From: JAJAZB01 sp964244295
GTDB taxonomy: Bacteria > Bacteroidota > Bacteroidia > Cytophagales > Spirosomataceae
Direction of reading: 5' to 3'
NCBI GenBank assembly: GCA_964244295.1
Contig: CAXTIG010000035.1
Location: 12,997-76,996 of the forward strand
DNA: 64,000 nt
The translations under genes were made by a program, and so were the position numbers. The notes below the pieces were generated by a model. It was not told the DNA's origin. It worked only from the letters and a program-made list of their open reading frames with translations, and did no database searches. Shown here one piece after another: positions 53,404-60,520 of this stretch. Positions within the stretch are counted from its first letter, which is position 1, and the number at the start of each line of letters is the position of its first letter.

Positions 53404-53460
53404 CGATTAGGCAGATTTGCGATGCAGCGTCTCGGCGACAGGGCATACGCTCTGACAGTC
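53331..53460 (+). repeat. GGCGACAGG repeat copies 1-2
   Basis: GGCGACAGGTTGCAGGC at 53331 with GGTTAGG following, and a weaker GGCGACAGGGCATACGC at 53434. Same orientation as six further copies at 54.8-55.4 kb. Confidence 0.75.
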
Positions 53461-53500
53461 AATATTTAATCCCGTTTGACAAAACGGCTCAACATTAGAT

Positions 53501-54073
53501 ATGATCAATTCAGTTAAGCTGCTAACAAATCTGTCGCCAAATGCTGAACAGGCTCTCCGAGCTGTGATTAAACAAAAGGTCGTTCTAAAAGGAGCGCCCT
53601 TAGTTGAAGAGGGAGTCTCATGTCAGGCTTTGTACGTTGTGCAGAAGGGTATAATGCAACATTACATCAATCTGGACGGCCACGAACTAACAGGCTGTTT
53701 TTCAGCAGAGGGCGATTGGGTAACCGTAACAGGTTTTTTTAGTCAGCTACCCAGCCGGGAGACAATTGTGGCTTTGGAAGATACTACGCTGCTTTTTGTC
53801 ACGCGCTCTGACCTGCTTGGACTATACGATAGACATCCTGATATTGAACGCTTTGGACGTCTATTGGCAGAGAGGGCGGTTATGCAATTGGAAGAATTAT
53901 ATTTTTTGGTTTTTACACCCGGTTCAGCTTCAGAACGCTATGAACGCTTTGCTGCTAAATATAACCACATTTTGCAACGGGTGCCGTTACACATGATCGC
54001 TTCGTTGCTGCGTATGAACCAAGCTACCCTAAGCCGCGTCCGGGCAAAGACAAGTAATTGTCAAATAAATTGA
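53501..54073 (+). CDS. Crp/Fnr family transcriptional regulator
   Basis: A 190-residue regulator with an N-terminal cyclic-nucleotide-binding-like beta roll (about 20-110; PLVEEGVSCQALYVVQKGIMQHY, LTGCFSAEGDWVTVTGFFSQLPS) and a C-terminal helix-turn-helix HMIASLLRMNQATLSRVRAKT (about 165-185). Bacteroidota Crp/Fnr proteins of this size commonly control an adjacent small-molecule or reductase gene. A palindrome GACAAAAA-N7-TTTTTGTC lies between it and the next gene. The gene is more AT-rich than the core regions of the window. Confidence 0.88.
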   Translation: MINSVKLLTNLSPNAEQALRAVIKQKVVLKGAPLVEEGVSCQALYVVQKGIMQHYINLDGHELTGCFSAEGDWVTVTGFFSQLPSRETIVALEDTTLLFVTRSDLLGLYDRHPDIERFGRLLAERAVMQLEELYFLVFTPGSASERYERFAAKYNHILQRVPLHMIASLLRMNQATLSRVRAKTSNCQIN

Positions 54074-54078
54074 CGCAG

Positions 54079-54101
54079 GACAAAAAGTTGCATTTTTTGT
54101 C
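54079..54101. promoter_or_regulatory. GACAAAAA-N7-TTTTTGTC palindrome
   Basis: Perfect 8-base half-sites (54079-54086, 54094-54101) with a 7-base spacer, 33 bases before the next start codon and just after the regulator gene. Size and symmetry fit a Crp/Fnr-type operator; a -7-like CACCTTTG follows at about 54106. Binding by the neighbouring regulator is inferred. Confidence 0.5.
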
Positions 54102-54133
54102 ATTCCACCTTTGCGACTATTAACTACTTAAAA

Positions 54134-54772
54134 ATGAGAATAGTCGTATTTGGTGCCACCGGTGGTATCGGGAAGCACATCATCGCACAGGGCTTAGATC
54201 GTGGTCACTTTATAACAGCCGTTGCCCGCAACCCGGCCGTAATTACTTTGTCTCATCCAAACCTAACGATAAAGCAGGGGGACGTATATAAGTCTGCTGA
54301 CGTAGCAGATGCTATACGTGGTCAGGATGTTATCTTATCCGCTTTAGGCAGTAAAACCCCTAAACAGGCTGATCCGGTCACCTCCACAGGCATACGAAAT
54401 ATGTTGACTGCAATGCGGGAGACAGGTGTGCATCGCATTATTGCGATTAGCTCCATTGGTGCAGGAGATCCTAACGAATATGCGTGGTGGTTACGCACGC
54501 TGCTGATCGACTTTATGTTCAAACCATTCGCCCCACACCAGTTAGCGGATATTAACCAGATGGAGCGTGAACTGCTCCAAAACGATATGAACTGGGTTAT
54601 CGTCCGGCCAACGACACTTACGAATGGACGTCGGCGAGGGCGTTATCAAGTATCGAATGACTCTAAGCGAGGAATTCGATACTATATTTCACGGGCGGAT
54701 GTAGCAGATTTTATGCTCAATCTGGCGGAAACAGCATCGCACAAGCGGGAAATCGTACATGTTGGTTATTGA
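54134..54772 (+). CDS. NAD(P)-binding oxidoreductase (atypical SDR)
   Basis: A 212-residue protein of the NAD(P)H-binding/NmrA-like atypical short-chain dehydrogenase group. The dinucleotide motif is GATGGIG (7-13), followed by DVILSALGS, HRIIAISSIGAGDP and NWVIVRPTTLTNG, all typical positions. These proteins act as reductases or redox-sensing regulators. It is probably controlled by the Crp/Fnr-type gene just upstream through the palindrome between them. Downstream begins a field of repeats. Confidence 0.88.
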   Translation: MRIVVFGATGGIGKHIIAQGLDRGHFITAVARNPAVITLSHPNLTIKQGDVYKSADVADAIRGQDVILSALGSKTPKQADPVTSTGIRNMLTAMRETGVHRIIAISSIGAGDPNEYAWWLRTLLIDFMFKPFAPHQLADINQMERELLQNDMNWVIVRPTTLTNGRRRGRYQVSNDSKRGIRYYISRADVADFMLNLAETASHKREIVHVGY

Positions 54773-54824
54773 AAGAACTGTGTCGGAAAGTGACTTGTTG
54801 TCCGCTCTGCGTGGCTTGGCCCCT

Positions 54825-55435
54825 GGCGACAGGAAGCATGCCCCCAATCCAAGTTTGGCAACTCAACTCAAACGAGGGTGAAAAGGTGCGGCTGGTTTGC
54901 CTAATCGTAGTGACTCGTTCACCATCAACCCTCGTGGGTGTTGGGTGGCCCGTCCAAGTATGCTTGCAAGGCGGGTCGCGGGCGACAGGTTGCACGTCCC
55001 AGAGGTTAGGGTTTTGGCTTCCATTTTCGGGTTCCGTGCGACAGTTTGAACGCCCGACAGGTCAGGTTTCGGTTTGCGGGGCGGGTTCCTGGCGACAGGC
55101 AGCACGTCCCGACAGTCGGGGTTTGACAAGACTCGGTACAAGAGGTTGACCGTGCGTTGTTTAGCTTCGCGCTTGGGCGTAGAAATCGGAAGTGCGTTGG
55201 TGGTTCGCTCCGCGTGGGTTGCTCTCCGGCGACAGGTTGCTCGCCCCAGAGGTCAAGCACTCAGCCCAACCGACAAAGGGTGTAAAGGTGGGGGCAACTC
55301 GCTTGTTTTTAGCTAACTTGTACACCATCAGCCCTTTGGGGCGTTGGGTGAAAACACAGGCACATCAAAAGCGTGTGTCATCGTCTCGGCGACAGACCCA
55401 ACATCCCCGACTTGCGCAAGGGTAACGCAACGTCC
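54825..55435 (+). repeat. GGCGACAGG repeat field, copies 3-8
   Basis: Copies begin at about 54825, 54981, 55037, 55091, 55228 and 55388, all in one orientation. The best has GGCGACAGGTTGCACGTCCC followed by AGAGGTTAGGGTTTTGG; the others vary around GGCGACAG, GCACG(T/C)CCC and GGT(T/C)AGG. Spacing is irregular, 54 to 160 bases. The whole 54773-55655 stretch contains no gene I can support; open frames there are made by the repeats. Confidence 0.75.
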
Positions 55436-55626
55436 CACGCGGGGCGGAACGAGTGCCAGCATTTCCTGGCAGTTTTCAACTGGGCAACGGTCGCTGCTTT
55501 CCCGCAAATATTCCGGCCTTCCGCGAAGCAATTAATTGTTTTACAGTGTTTTAGCTGCTTCGACTGCGGGAAGCCGCCGCGATTCAAGGCCACCTTCGGC
55601 AACTAAGCGGAATCAGTGATTTTTCC

Positions 55627-55634
55627 TATCTTTG
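55627..55634 (+). promoter_or_regulatory. -7 box upstream of the DUF6169 pair
   Basis: TATCTTTG matches TAnnTTTG and lies 21 bases before the start of the small gene. No -33 element is clear. Confidence 0.5.
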
Positions 55635-55655
55635 ACCTTAAACCCGTCTGTAAGC

Positions 55656-55829
55656 ATGGAAACCCCAACCAAACCCCTGCGCGGGATCGAAATTGTCCGC
55701 CGACTGCTGGAGGTGAAAAGACAAGTTCAGCGCGAAGCCGTGGAAAACTACCGGAACAATCCGGAAGTTCGGGCCGCTTTTGAACGCTTGAGCCAGAAAA
55801 ACAAGCAGCGGCGAGATGGGAACTGCTGA
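55656..55829 (+). CDS. Small protein encoded upstream of a DUF6169 gene
   Basis: A 57-residue helical, charged protein (GIEIVRRLLEVKRQVQREAV, NPEVRAAFERLSQKNKQRRD). No family recognised. It overlaps the following DUF6169 gene by 14 bases and has its own -7 box, so the two form a tight pair like toxin-antitoxin modules. Start at METPTKPLRG chosen over a codon eight positions upstream because that would overlap the promoter. Confidence 0.65.
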   Translation: METPTKPLRGIEIVRRLLEVKRQVQREAVENYRNNPEVRAAFERLSQKNKQRRDGNC

Positions 55830-56313
55830 CCGGTATGAGTTTGAATTCGTAGGGGGAAATTACAACCTCTATCGGTTTTCAACGGTCGCAGAAGTCAGGT
55901 ACGAAGTAAAATTCGTTCCTTCTACTGATTTTTTCGATGCCTACCCCGGTTTAGGGGCTGAAGTTTTCGAGATGATCATTTCTGTAGTCGACAACCCCAG
56001 GGGCGGGCGGTTGCCTGCCGATGCGCGCACTTCGCTCACGGTGTTTGCCATTTTCGAGCATTTTTTTCTGCCCCAACGGCACGCGCTCGTGTTCATCTGC
56101 GACTCGTCGGACGGGCGGGAAGGGGCACGGTACCGGAAATTCAGCGTCTGGTTTTACAGTCAAACCGCCAGCACCAACGACTTAGCCAAATTCGACCGAA
56201 ACGTCCTCGACGGCGACCGGATCATCCACCTTTCGCTCATCCTGAGCCGCAAGCACCCACAGTTGGGCCGAATTGTGGAGGTGTTCATGCAGTTGGGGGA
56301 GGAAGACAAGTAG
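55816..56313 (+). CDS. DUF6169 family protein
   Basis: A 165-residue protein resembling DUF6169: an opening YEFEFVGGNYNLYRFSTVAEVRYEVKF, DNPRGGRLPADARTSLTVFAIFEHFF, and ALVFICDSSDGREGARYRKFSVWF followed by KFDRNVLDGDRIIHLSLI, read in parts. Members occur in Bacteroidota genomes beside a short upstream protein and have no proven function; a phage-defence or toxin role has not been shown. It forms an overlapping pair with the 57-residue gene at the right edge of the accessory island. Confidence 0.72.
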   Translation: MGTADRYEFEFVGGNYNLYRFSTVAEVRYEVKFVPSTDFFDAYPGLGAEVFEMIISVVDNPRGGRLPADARTSLTVFAIFEHFFLPQRHALVFICDSSDGREGARYRKFSVWFYSQTASTNDLAKFDRNVLDGDRIIHLSLILSRKHPQLGRIVEVFMQLGEEDK

Positions 56314-56389
56314 CCTTCCGACTGCGCCAATCCGATTCATTGAACTTACGAAGAGGAGCGGAACGTGTGCCACGTGGCACACCGGTTTC

Positions 56390-57787
56390 TCACAAAATAT
56401 ACTGACTCAAATCCCGGTTCTTCACCAGCCCCGCCAACCGTTCCTGCACCAGTTCCTTCGTCACGACCACCTTCGCGTTTGGCCCGATCGTGTCGGGGAT
56501 GTCGAAAAGGAAATCGTTGAGCAGGTGGCTCATCACGGTTTGCAGGCGGCGGGCACCGATGTTTTCCATTTCGGAATTGATTTGAAAGGCCACCTCGGCC
56601 AGGGCGTCGAGGGCGTCTTCCTGAAAGGTCAACGCCACCTGTTCGGAGGCGAGCATGGCCTCGTACTGGCGGGTGAGGGCGTTTTTGGGTTCTTTCAAAA
56701 TCCGGGAAAAATCTTCCTGGGTGAGCGGCAGCAACTCCACCCGAATCGGGAAGCGACCCTGGAGTTCGGGAATTAAATCGCTCGGCTTGGCGACGTGAAA
56801 GGCCCCGGCGGCGATGAACAGGATGTGGTCGGTGTTGATGACCCCGTGCTTGGTGTTCACCGTCGAGCCTTCCACGATGGGCAGCAAATCGCGCTGCACG
56901 CCCTCGCGGCTCACGTCGGGGCCACCGCCGCCCGCCCCGCTGCGGCTAGCGATTTTGTCCACTTCGTCGATGAAAATGATGCCCAGGTTTTCGGCTTTGC
57001 GGATGGCTTCTTCCTTCACCTCATCCATGTCCACAAGTTTGGCGGCTTCTTCTTCGAGCAGAATTTTCTTGGCCTCGCCAATGGTGACTTTGCGTTTTTT
57101 GGCGCGTTTGGGCATCATCCCGCTGAGGGCTTCCTGGATGTTCATCATCGACAATTCGTCGATCGAGCCGCCCATCACGCCGATGTTGGGCATTCCGCCG
57201 CCCTGCACGTTGATTTCGATTTTGCGGGAATCCAGCTCGCCCGTGCGGATTTTATCGCGGAATTTCTCGCGAGTGCGCTCGTTGAGTTCCCCATCGGTGG
57301 AGGGCATCTCGCCGGTTTCACGCAGCGTATTTTCCCCGCCAAAACCCACCGACGATTTCATCGGCGGAATCAGCGCGTCGAGGATGATGTCTTCCACGGC
57401 CTGGGCGGCGCGCTCCTTCACGGTTTCTTTTTTGGCCGCGTGAACCATGTGAACCGACTGCTCCACCAGGTCGCGCACCATGCTTTCCACGTCGCGGCCC
57501 ACGTAACCCACTTCGGTGAATTTCGAGGCTTCCACCTTCGTAAACGGCGCGTCGGCGAGTTGGGCCAGGCGGCGGGCGATTTCGGTTTTGCCACAACCCG
57601 TCGGGCCAATCATCAGAATGTTGTTGGGCGTGATGTCGCGCTGCATGGCCGGGTCGGCGTTCATGCGTCGCCAGCGGTTGCGCAGGGCGATGGCCACGTT
57701 TTTCTTGGCTTCGTGCTGGCCGATGATGTACTTGTCGAGTTCGGCGACGATTTGGCGGGGGGTAAGGGAATCGAGGGGTTGAAGCAT
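56390..57787 (-). CDS. hslU: ATP-dependent protease ATPase subunit HslU
   Basis: A 465-residue AAA+ unfoldase of the HslUV protease. Walker A GPTGCGKT (61-68), the start TPRQIVAELDKYIIGQHEAKKNVAIALRNRWRR in parts, the I-domain insert (about 110-250), Walker B IIFIDEVDKIA, and the C-terminal QYIL that inserts into HslV are all visible. It unfolds substrates for the HslV peptidase. No hslV gene lies on either side here, unlike the usual hslVU operon. A palindrome sits directly upstream of the start. Confidence 0.96.
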   Translation of the reverse strand: MLQPLDSLTPRQIVAELDKYIIGQHEAKKNVAIALRNRWRRMNADPAMQRDITPNNILMIGPTGCGKTEIARRLAQLADAPFTKVEASKFTEVGYVGRDVESMVRDLVEQSVHMVHAAKKETVKERAAQAVEDIILDALIPPMKSSVGFGGENTLRETGEMPSTDGELNERTREKFRDKIRTGELDSRKIEINVQGGGMPNIGVMGGSIDELSMMNIQEALSGMMPKRAKKRKVTIGEAKKILLEEEAAKLVDMDEVKEEAIRKAENLGIIFIDEVDKIASRSGAGGGGPDVSREGVQRDLLPIVEGSTVNTKHGVINTDHILFIAAGAFHVAKPSDLIPELQGRFPIRVELLPLTQEDFSRILKEPKNALTRQYEAMLASEQVALTFQEDALDALAEVAFQINSEMENIGARRLQTVMSHLLNDFLFDIPDTIGPNAKVVVTKELVQERLAGLVKNRDLSQYIL

Positions 57788-57817
57788 TAATTACGAATTA
57801 CGAATCAGGAGGCGGTT

Positions 57818-57904
57818 GTCACGCTGAGCGGAGTCGAAGCGCGGGTTGGAAATGAGAAATGTTCTCCGACGTCCAACCCGCGCTTCGACTCCGCTCAGCG
57901 TGAC
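57818..57904. repeat. GTCGAAG palindrome, copy 6
   Basis: Perfect 33-base arms (57818-57850, 57872-57904) of the same subtype as copy 5, with the TTGGA/TCCAA ends. It lies between the divergent hslU and OmpA-family genes. Confidence 0.92.
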
Positions 57905-58000
57905 CGCAATCCTGTTCAATTTGAAGGAAAATTTCTTATCGCAAAGAAACGTACCAAAAGCACGAAACCGGACGATTTGGCGCAAACCTCCCGGCTCGGA

Positions 58001-58031
58001 TTGCGCACCGGGCCGTTTTGGGTTACTTTTA
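58001..58031 (+). promoter_or_regulatory. Promoter of the OmpA-family gene
   Basis: TTG (58001-58003), 20 bases, TACTTTTA (58024-58031), close to the TTTG / TAnnTTTG consensus. It supports a GTG start at 58061 or 58055 rather than an upstream ATG at 57977. Confidence 0.6.
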
Positions 58032-58060
58032 CAATTGACCTTCCGAATCGATTTGTGCGC

Positions 58061-59455
58061 GTGCCTTGTCCGTTTTTTCGTGGCGTAGCCATTGGCCTGT
58101 TGGGCTGGGGGTTCCTGCTGGGAACGAGCCAGCGGGCGCTCGCCCAACGTACGGCCACCTACGAATTCAACCAGACCCTGGCCGAACGGACCGGCTCGCT
58201 TCCCGCCCTGAAACCCCTCGGCCAGCCGGGCCGCTACGCCCTCGACCGCCTACCCGAACTCGGCAACCAGCGCCGGGTGGTGTACCTTTTCGACCGCAAC
58301 TGCGGGCTGCAATTCGACAACGCCGGTGGTTTTCTGAAGGGTTCGTTTACCGTCGAACTGTACTTCCGCTTCGACGCGCTCAACAGTTGGAAGCGGGTGA
58401 TTGATTTCAAAAACCGCCTCAGCGACGACGGTTGTTACATTTTCAACGGCAAACTCAATTTTTACAATTACATCGTCGGCGAGAATGCTCCCGTTCGGGC
58501 GGGCGAGTACACGCACTACGTGTTTTCGCGCGATGCGGCCACCCGCCAGATTCGGATTTACGTGGACGGCACCTCGAAAATTCAGTTCACCGATCCCGAC
58601 AACGTGGCCGAAGTGGGCAGCGTCCTCAATTTTTTCTACGACGACCTCCGCGTTCCCCAGGAAGCCAGTTCGGGCGCAGTGGCGCTGCTCCGGTTTTACG
58701 ATTCGGTCGTCGCGCCCGAACGCGTGCGGGAATCGTTTGCCAGCCTGGAAACCCGGCTTGCCGCAACGCCGAAATTACCCGCCGTGGCCTTGCCCCGGAT
58801 GGTGGTGACGGCTCCGGCCCCGCCCAAACCCGTTCGCCTCGTCCGTTTCGTGCCCTCGGTCGCCAACCGGCTCACGGGGCAACCTTTGCCCAACGCGGCC
58901 CTCGTGCTCCGCGATGGAGCCGGTCAACTCGTACCGATTCGGGTGGATTCGGGCAGTCGGGTGCGTTACTACACGCTGTCGGCGGGGGTGGCTTACGCCT
59001 TCGAGGTGAGCGCGGCGGGGTTCCAGTCCTTCGCCGCCCGCGTCAACCTCCACGCCCGCAACGCCGGGCGCGATTCGTACTTCGGGGTAATGCTCGACCC
59101 GCTGCCCAACCGCGAACCCGTCGTAGTGCGTGACATCCGTTTTGAACGGAGTAACGCGGTTCTTCTCCCCGGCGAAAGCGCCGAACTCGACCGCCTCGCC
59201 GGGCTGATGCAGGCCGACGCCGGGCTTCGCCTCGAACTCCTCGGCCACACGGATAACCTGGGGGATTTTAACGCCTGCCTCCGGCTCTCGCAGGAGCGGG
59301 TGGCGGTGGTGAAAACGTACCTGGTGGGGAAAGGCATCGCCGAAAATCGGATCACCGGGCGGGGTTACGGTTCCACGCGGCCCGCCGCCGCCAATTCCCG
59401 CGAAGAAACCCGCTCGCTCAACCGCCGGGTGGAGCTGCGGCTGACGCGGTCGTGA
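58061..59455 (+). CDS. OmpA family protein with LamG-like domain
   Basis: A 464-residue exported protein. A signal peptide (to about QRALAQ) is followed by a LamG/concanavalin-like domain (about 30-200; YLFDRNCGLQFDNAGGFLKG, FTVELYFRFDALNSW, GEYTHYVFSRDAATRQIRIYVDG), a carboxypeptidase-regulatory-like middle part, and a C-terminal OmpA peptidoglycan-binding domain (LLGHTDNLGDFNACLRLSQERVAVVKTYL, ENRITGRGYGSTRP). It should span from the outer membrane to the cell wall. GTG start chosen because the promoter at 58001-58031 lies downstream of the only upstream ATG. Confidence 0.86.
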   Translation: MPCPFFRGVAIGLLGWGFLLGTSQRALAQRTATYEFNQTLAERTGSLPALKPLGQPGRYALDRLPELGNQRRVVYLFDRNCGLQFDNAGGFLKGSFTVELYFRFDALNSWKRVIDFKNRLSDDGCYIFNGKLNFYNYIVGENAPVRAGEYTHYVFSRDAATRQIRIYVDGTSKIQFTDPDNVAEVGSVLNFFYDDLRVPQEASSGAVALLRFYDSVVAPERVRESFASLETRLAATPKLPAVALPRMVVTAPAPPKPVRLVRFVPSVANRLTGQPLPNAALVLRDGAGQLVPIRVDSGSRVRYYTLSAGVAYAFEVSAAGFQSFAARVNLHARNAGRDSYFGVMLDPLPNREPVVVRDIRFERSNAVLLPGESAELDRLAGLMQADAGLRLELLGHTDNLGDFNACLRLSQERVAVVKTYLVGKGIAENRITGRGYGSTRPAAANSREETRSLNRRVELRLTRS

Positions 59456-59480
59456 AACGTAAATTTTGTCGGGAAACGCG

Positions 59481-60203
59481 TCACAGCCCGAAACCGAGTT
59501 TCAGGCCCAGCACGACATCGGGTAAAAGGCCATCCGCCTCAAACCGGTCATAAAATCCGCAACCACACCGGCCCTGGTACTTCGGATCGGTTAGTTTTTC
59601 GTTTCTCAGGGTTGCCCAGCGGAAACCGATTCCCGTAAAAATATCCACCAACAACCGCGTCTGCCCCTGGTGGGCCCGGTCAGTTAACGCAATTTGACGA
59701 CCCACTTTGAAGCGGCCCCCCAGCGTGGTTTTACGCAACGAGGAAGTACGGGAAACCGCGTTTACTTCCGTCCATTGCTCGCGCACGTCGACTTGTTTGT
59801 ACAGCGCCTCGAAGGCCAGGTAATTTCCGAGCGGGAAATCACTTTTCAGGGCAATTCCTTTTCTTTTATTCGTCCTGAACCGACCCGTGTAGTGCCTGAT
59901 TTCGGCGCGTACCCGCCAGGTTTGTTTATCGTCGTAGGAAGGATCGTTCGGAACGACGCCCAGCCCCCGCCAGCCGTAGCCCAGTTCGCCCTGAACCGCC
60001 CAGCGGGGACTCGTGCGGTACTCCAGCGCCGCCTGGAGCGTGGCGTCGGGGTCGAGGAAAAAGGAGAGCGGTGCCCACTTCAGCACCAGTCGCGGGGAAT
60101 ACACCGGGGTGATCCGGATAGAATCCTGGGCCAGCACGGGATGGAAGGCCAAACCGGTCGACCAGACAAGCACGGAAACGAAGAGGTAGCGGCAATTCTT
60201 CAT
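59481..60203 (-). CDS. Hypothetical outer membrane barrel protein (DUF3575-like)
   Basis: A 240-residue protein with signal peptide (to about HPVLAQ) and amphipathic strands (LVLKWAPLSFFLDPDATLQAALEYRTSPRWAVQGELGYG in parts; WRVRAEIRHYTGRFR; LVDIFTGIGFRW), ending LGLKLGFGL. This resembles DUF3575 outer membrane proteins of Bacteroidota. A small cysteine motif CGCGF near residue 220 is unusual. It is convergent with the OmpA-family gene and alone on its strand. Function unknown. Confidence 0.7.
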   Translation of the reverse strand: MKNCRYLFVSVLVWSTGLAFHPVLAQDSIRITPVYSPRLVLKWAPLSFFLDPDATLQAALEYRTSPRWAVQGELGYGWRGLGVVPNDPSYDDKQTWRVRAEIRHYTGRFRTNKRKGIALKSDFPLGNYLAFEALYKQVDVREQWTEVNAVSRTSSLRKTTLGGRFKVGRQIALTDRAHQGQTRLLVDIFTGIGFRWATLRNEKLTDPKYQGRCGCGFYDRFEADGLLPDVVLGLKLGFGL

Positions 60204-60249
60204 GGAAATGAAAGGTTGAGGTCGCTGAAGTGTAGGAGAAGTTTATCAG

Positions 60250-60389
60250 CCCACCACTTGAGTGGTGGGAAAAGGCACCGACGGGTTCATTGGGAGGAAC
60301 CGTTTCAACGGTTTACGGAATGGCAAACCGTTGAAACGGTTGTCAGTTCTCCTCTCGTTGCCCTTCTTTCCCCTGATTAAAATCAGGGG
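60250..60389. repeat. Composite of three short palindromes
   Basis: CCCACCACT-TG-AGTGGTGGG (60250-60269), AACCGTTTCAACGGTTT with AAACCGTTGAAACGGTT (60298-60314, 60325-60341), and CCCCTGATT-AA-AATCAGGGG (60370-60389) stand in a row. They fill the 317-base space before the carboxylase gene, which otherwise holds only its promoter box and an AATTCCC tract. Confidence 0.85.
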
Positions 60390-60449
60390 CTGATAATTTG
60401 TCCTACACCCGGTTACTGAGCAAAAGTAAACGATTTCCCGGAAGCCGGT

Positions 60450-60457
60450 TAACTTTG
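60450..60457 (+). promoter_or_regulatory. -7 box of the carboxylase gene
   Basis: TAACTTTG matches TAnnTTTG and lies 63 bases before the GTG start. No -33 element is seen. An AATTCCC/AATTCCT tract lies between box and start. Confidence 0.5.
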
Positions 60458-60520
60458 GCCGCACTCGCCAGCGGCTCGTCCCCAATTTTTAATTCCCAAT
60501 TCCTAATTCCCAATTCCCCC

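Noticed and set aside
53187..53462. 91-residue open frame on the minus strand
   Set aside because: It is made of GGCGACAGG repeat sequence and has no protein-like pattern.
53293..55435. Chromosomal integron with attC sites
   Set aside because: GTTAGGT and GCCTAA-like words occur, but consistent paired R boxes and an integron integrase are missing; only one copy comes near the attC consensus.
54825..55435. CRISPR array
   Set aside because: Copies are degenerate, spacing runs from about 54 to 160 bases and no cas genes are present.
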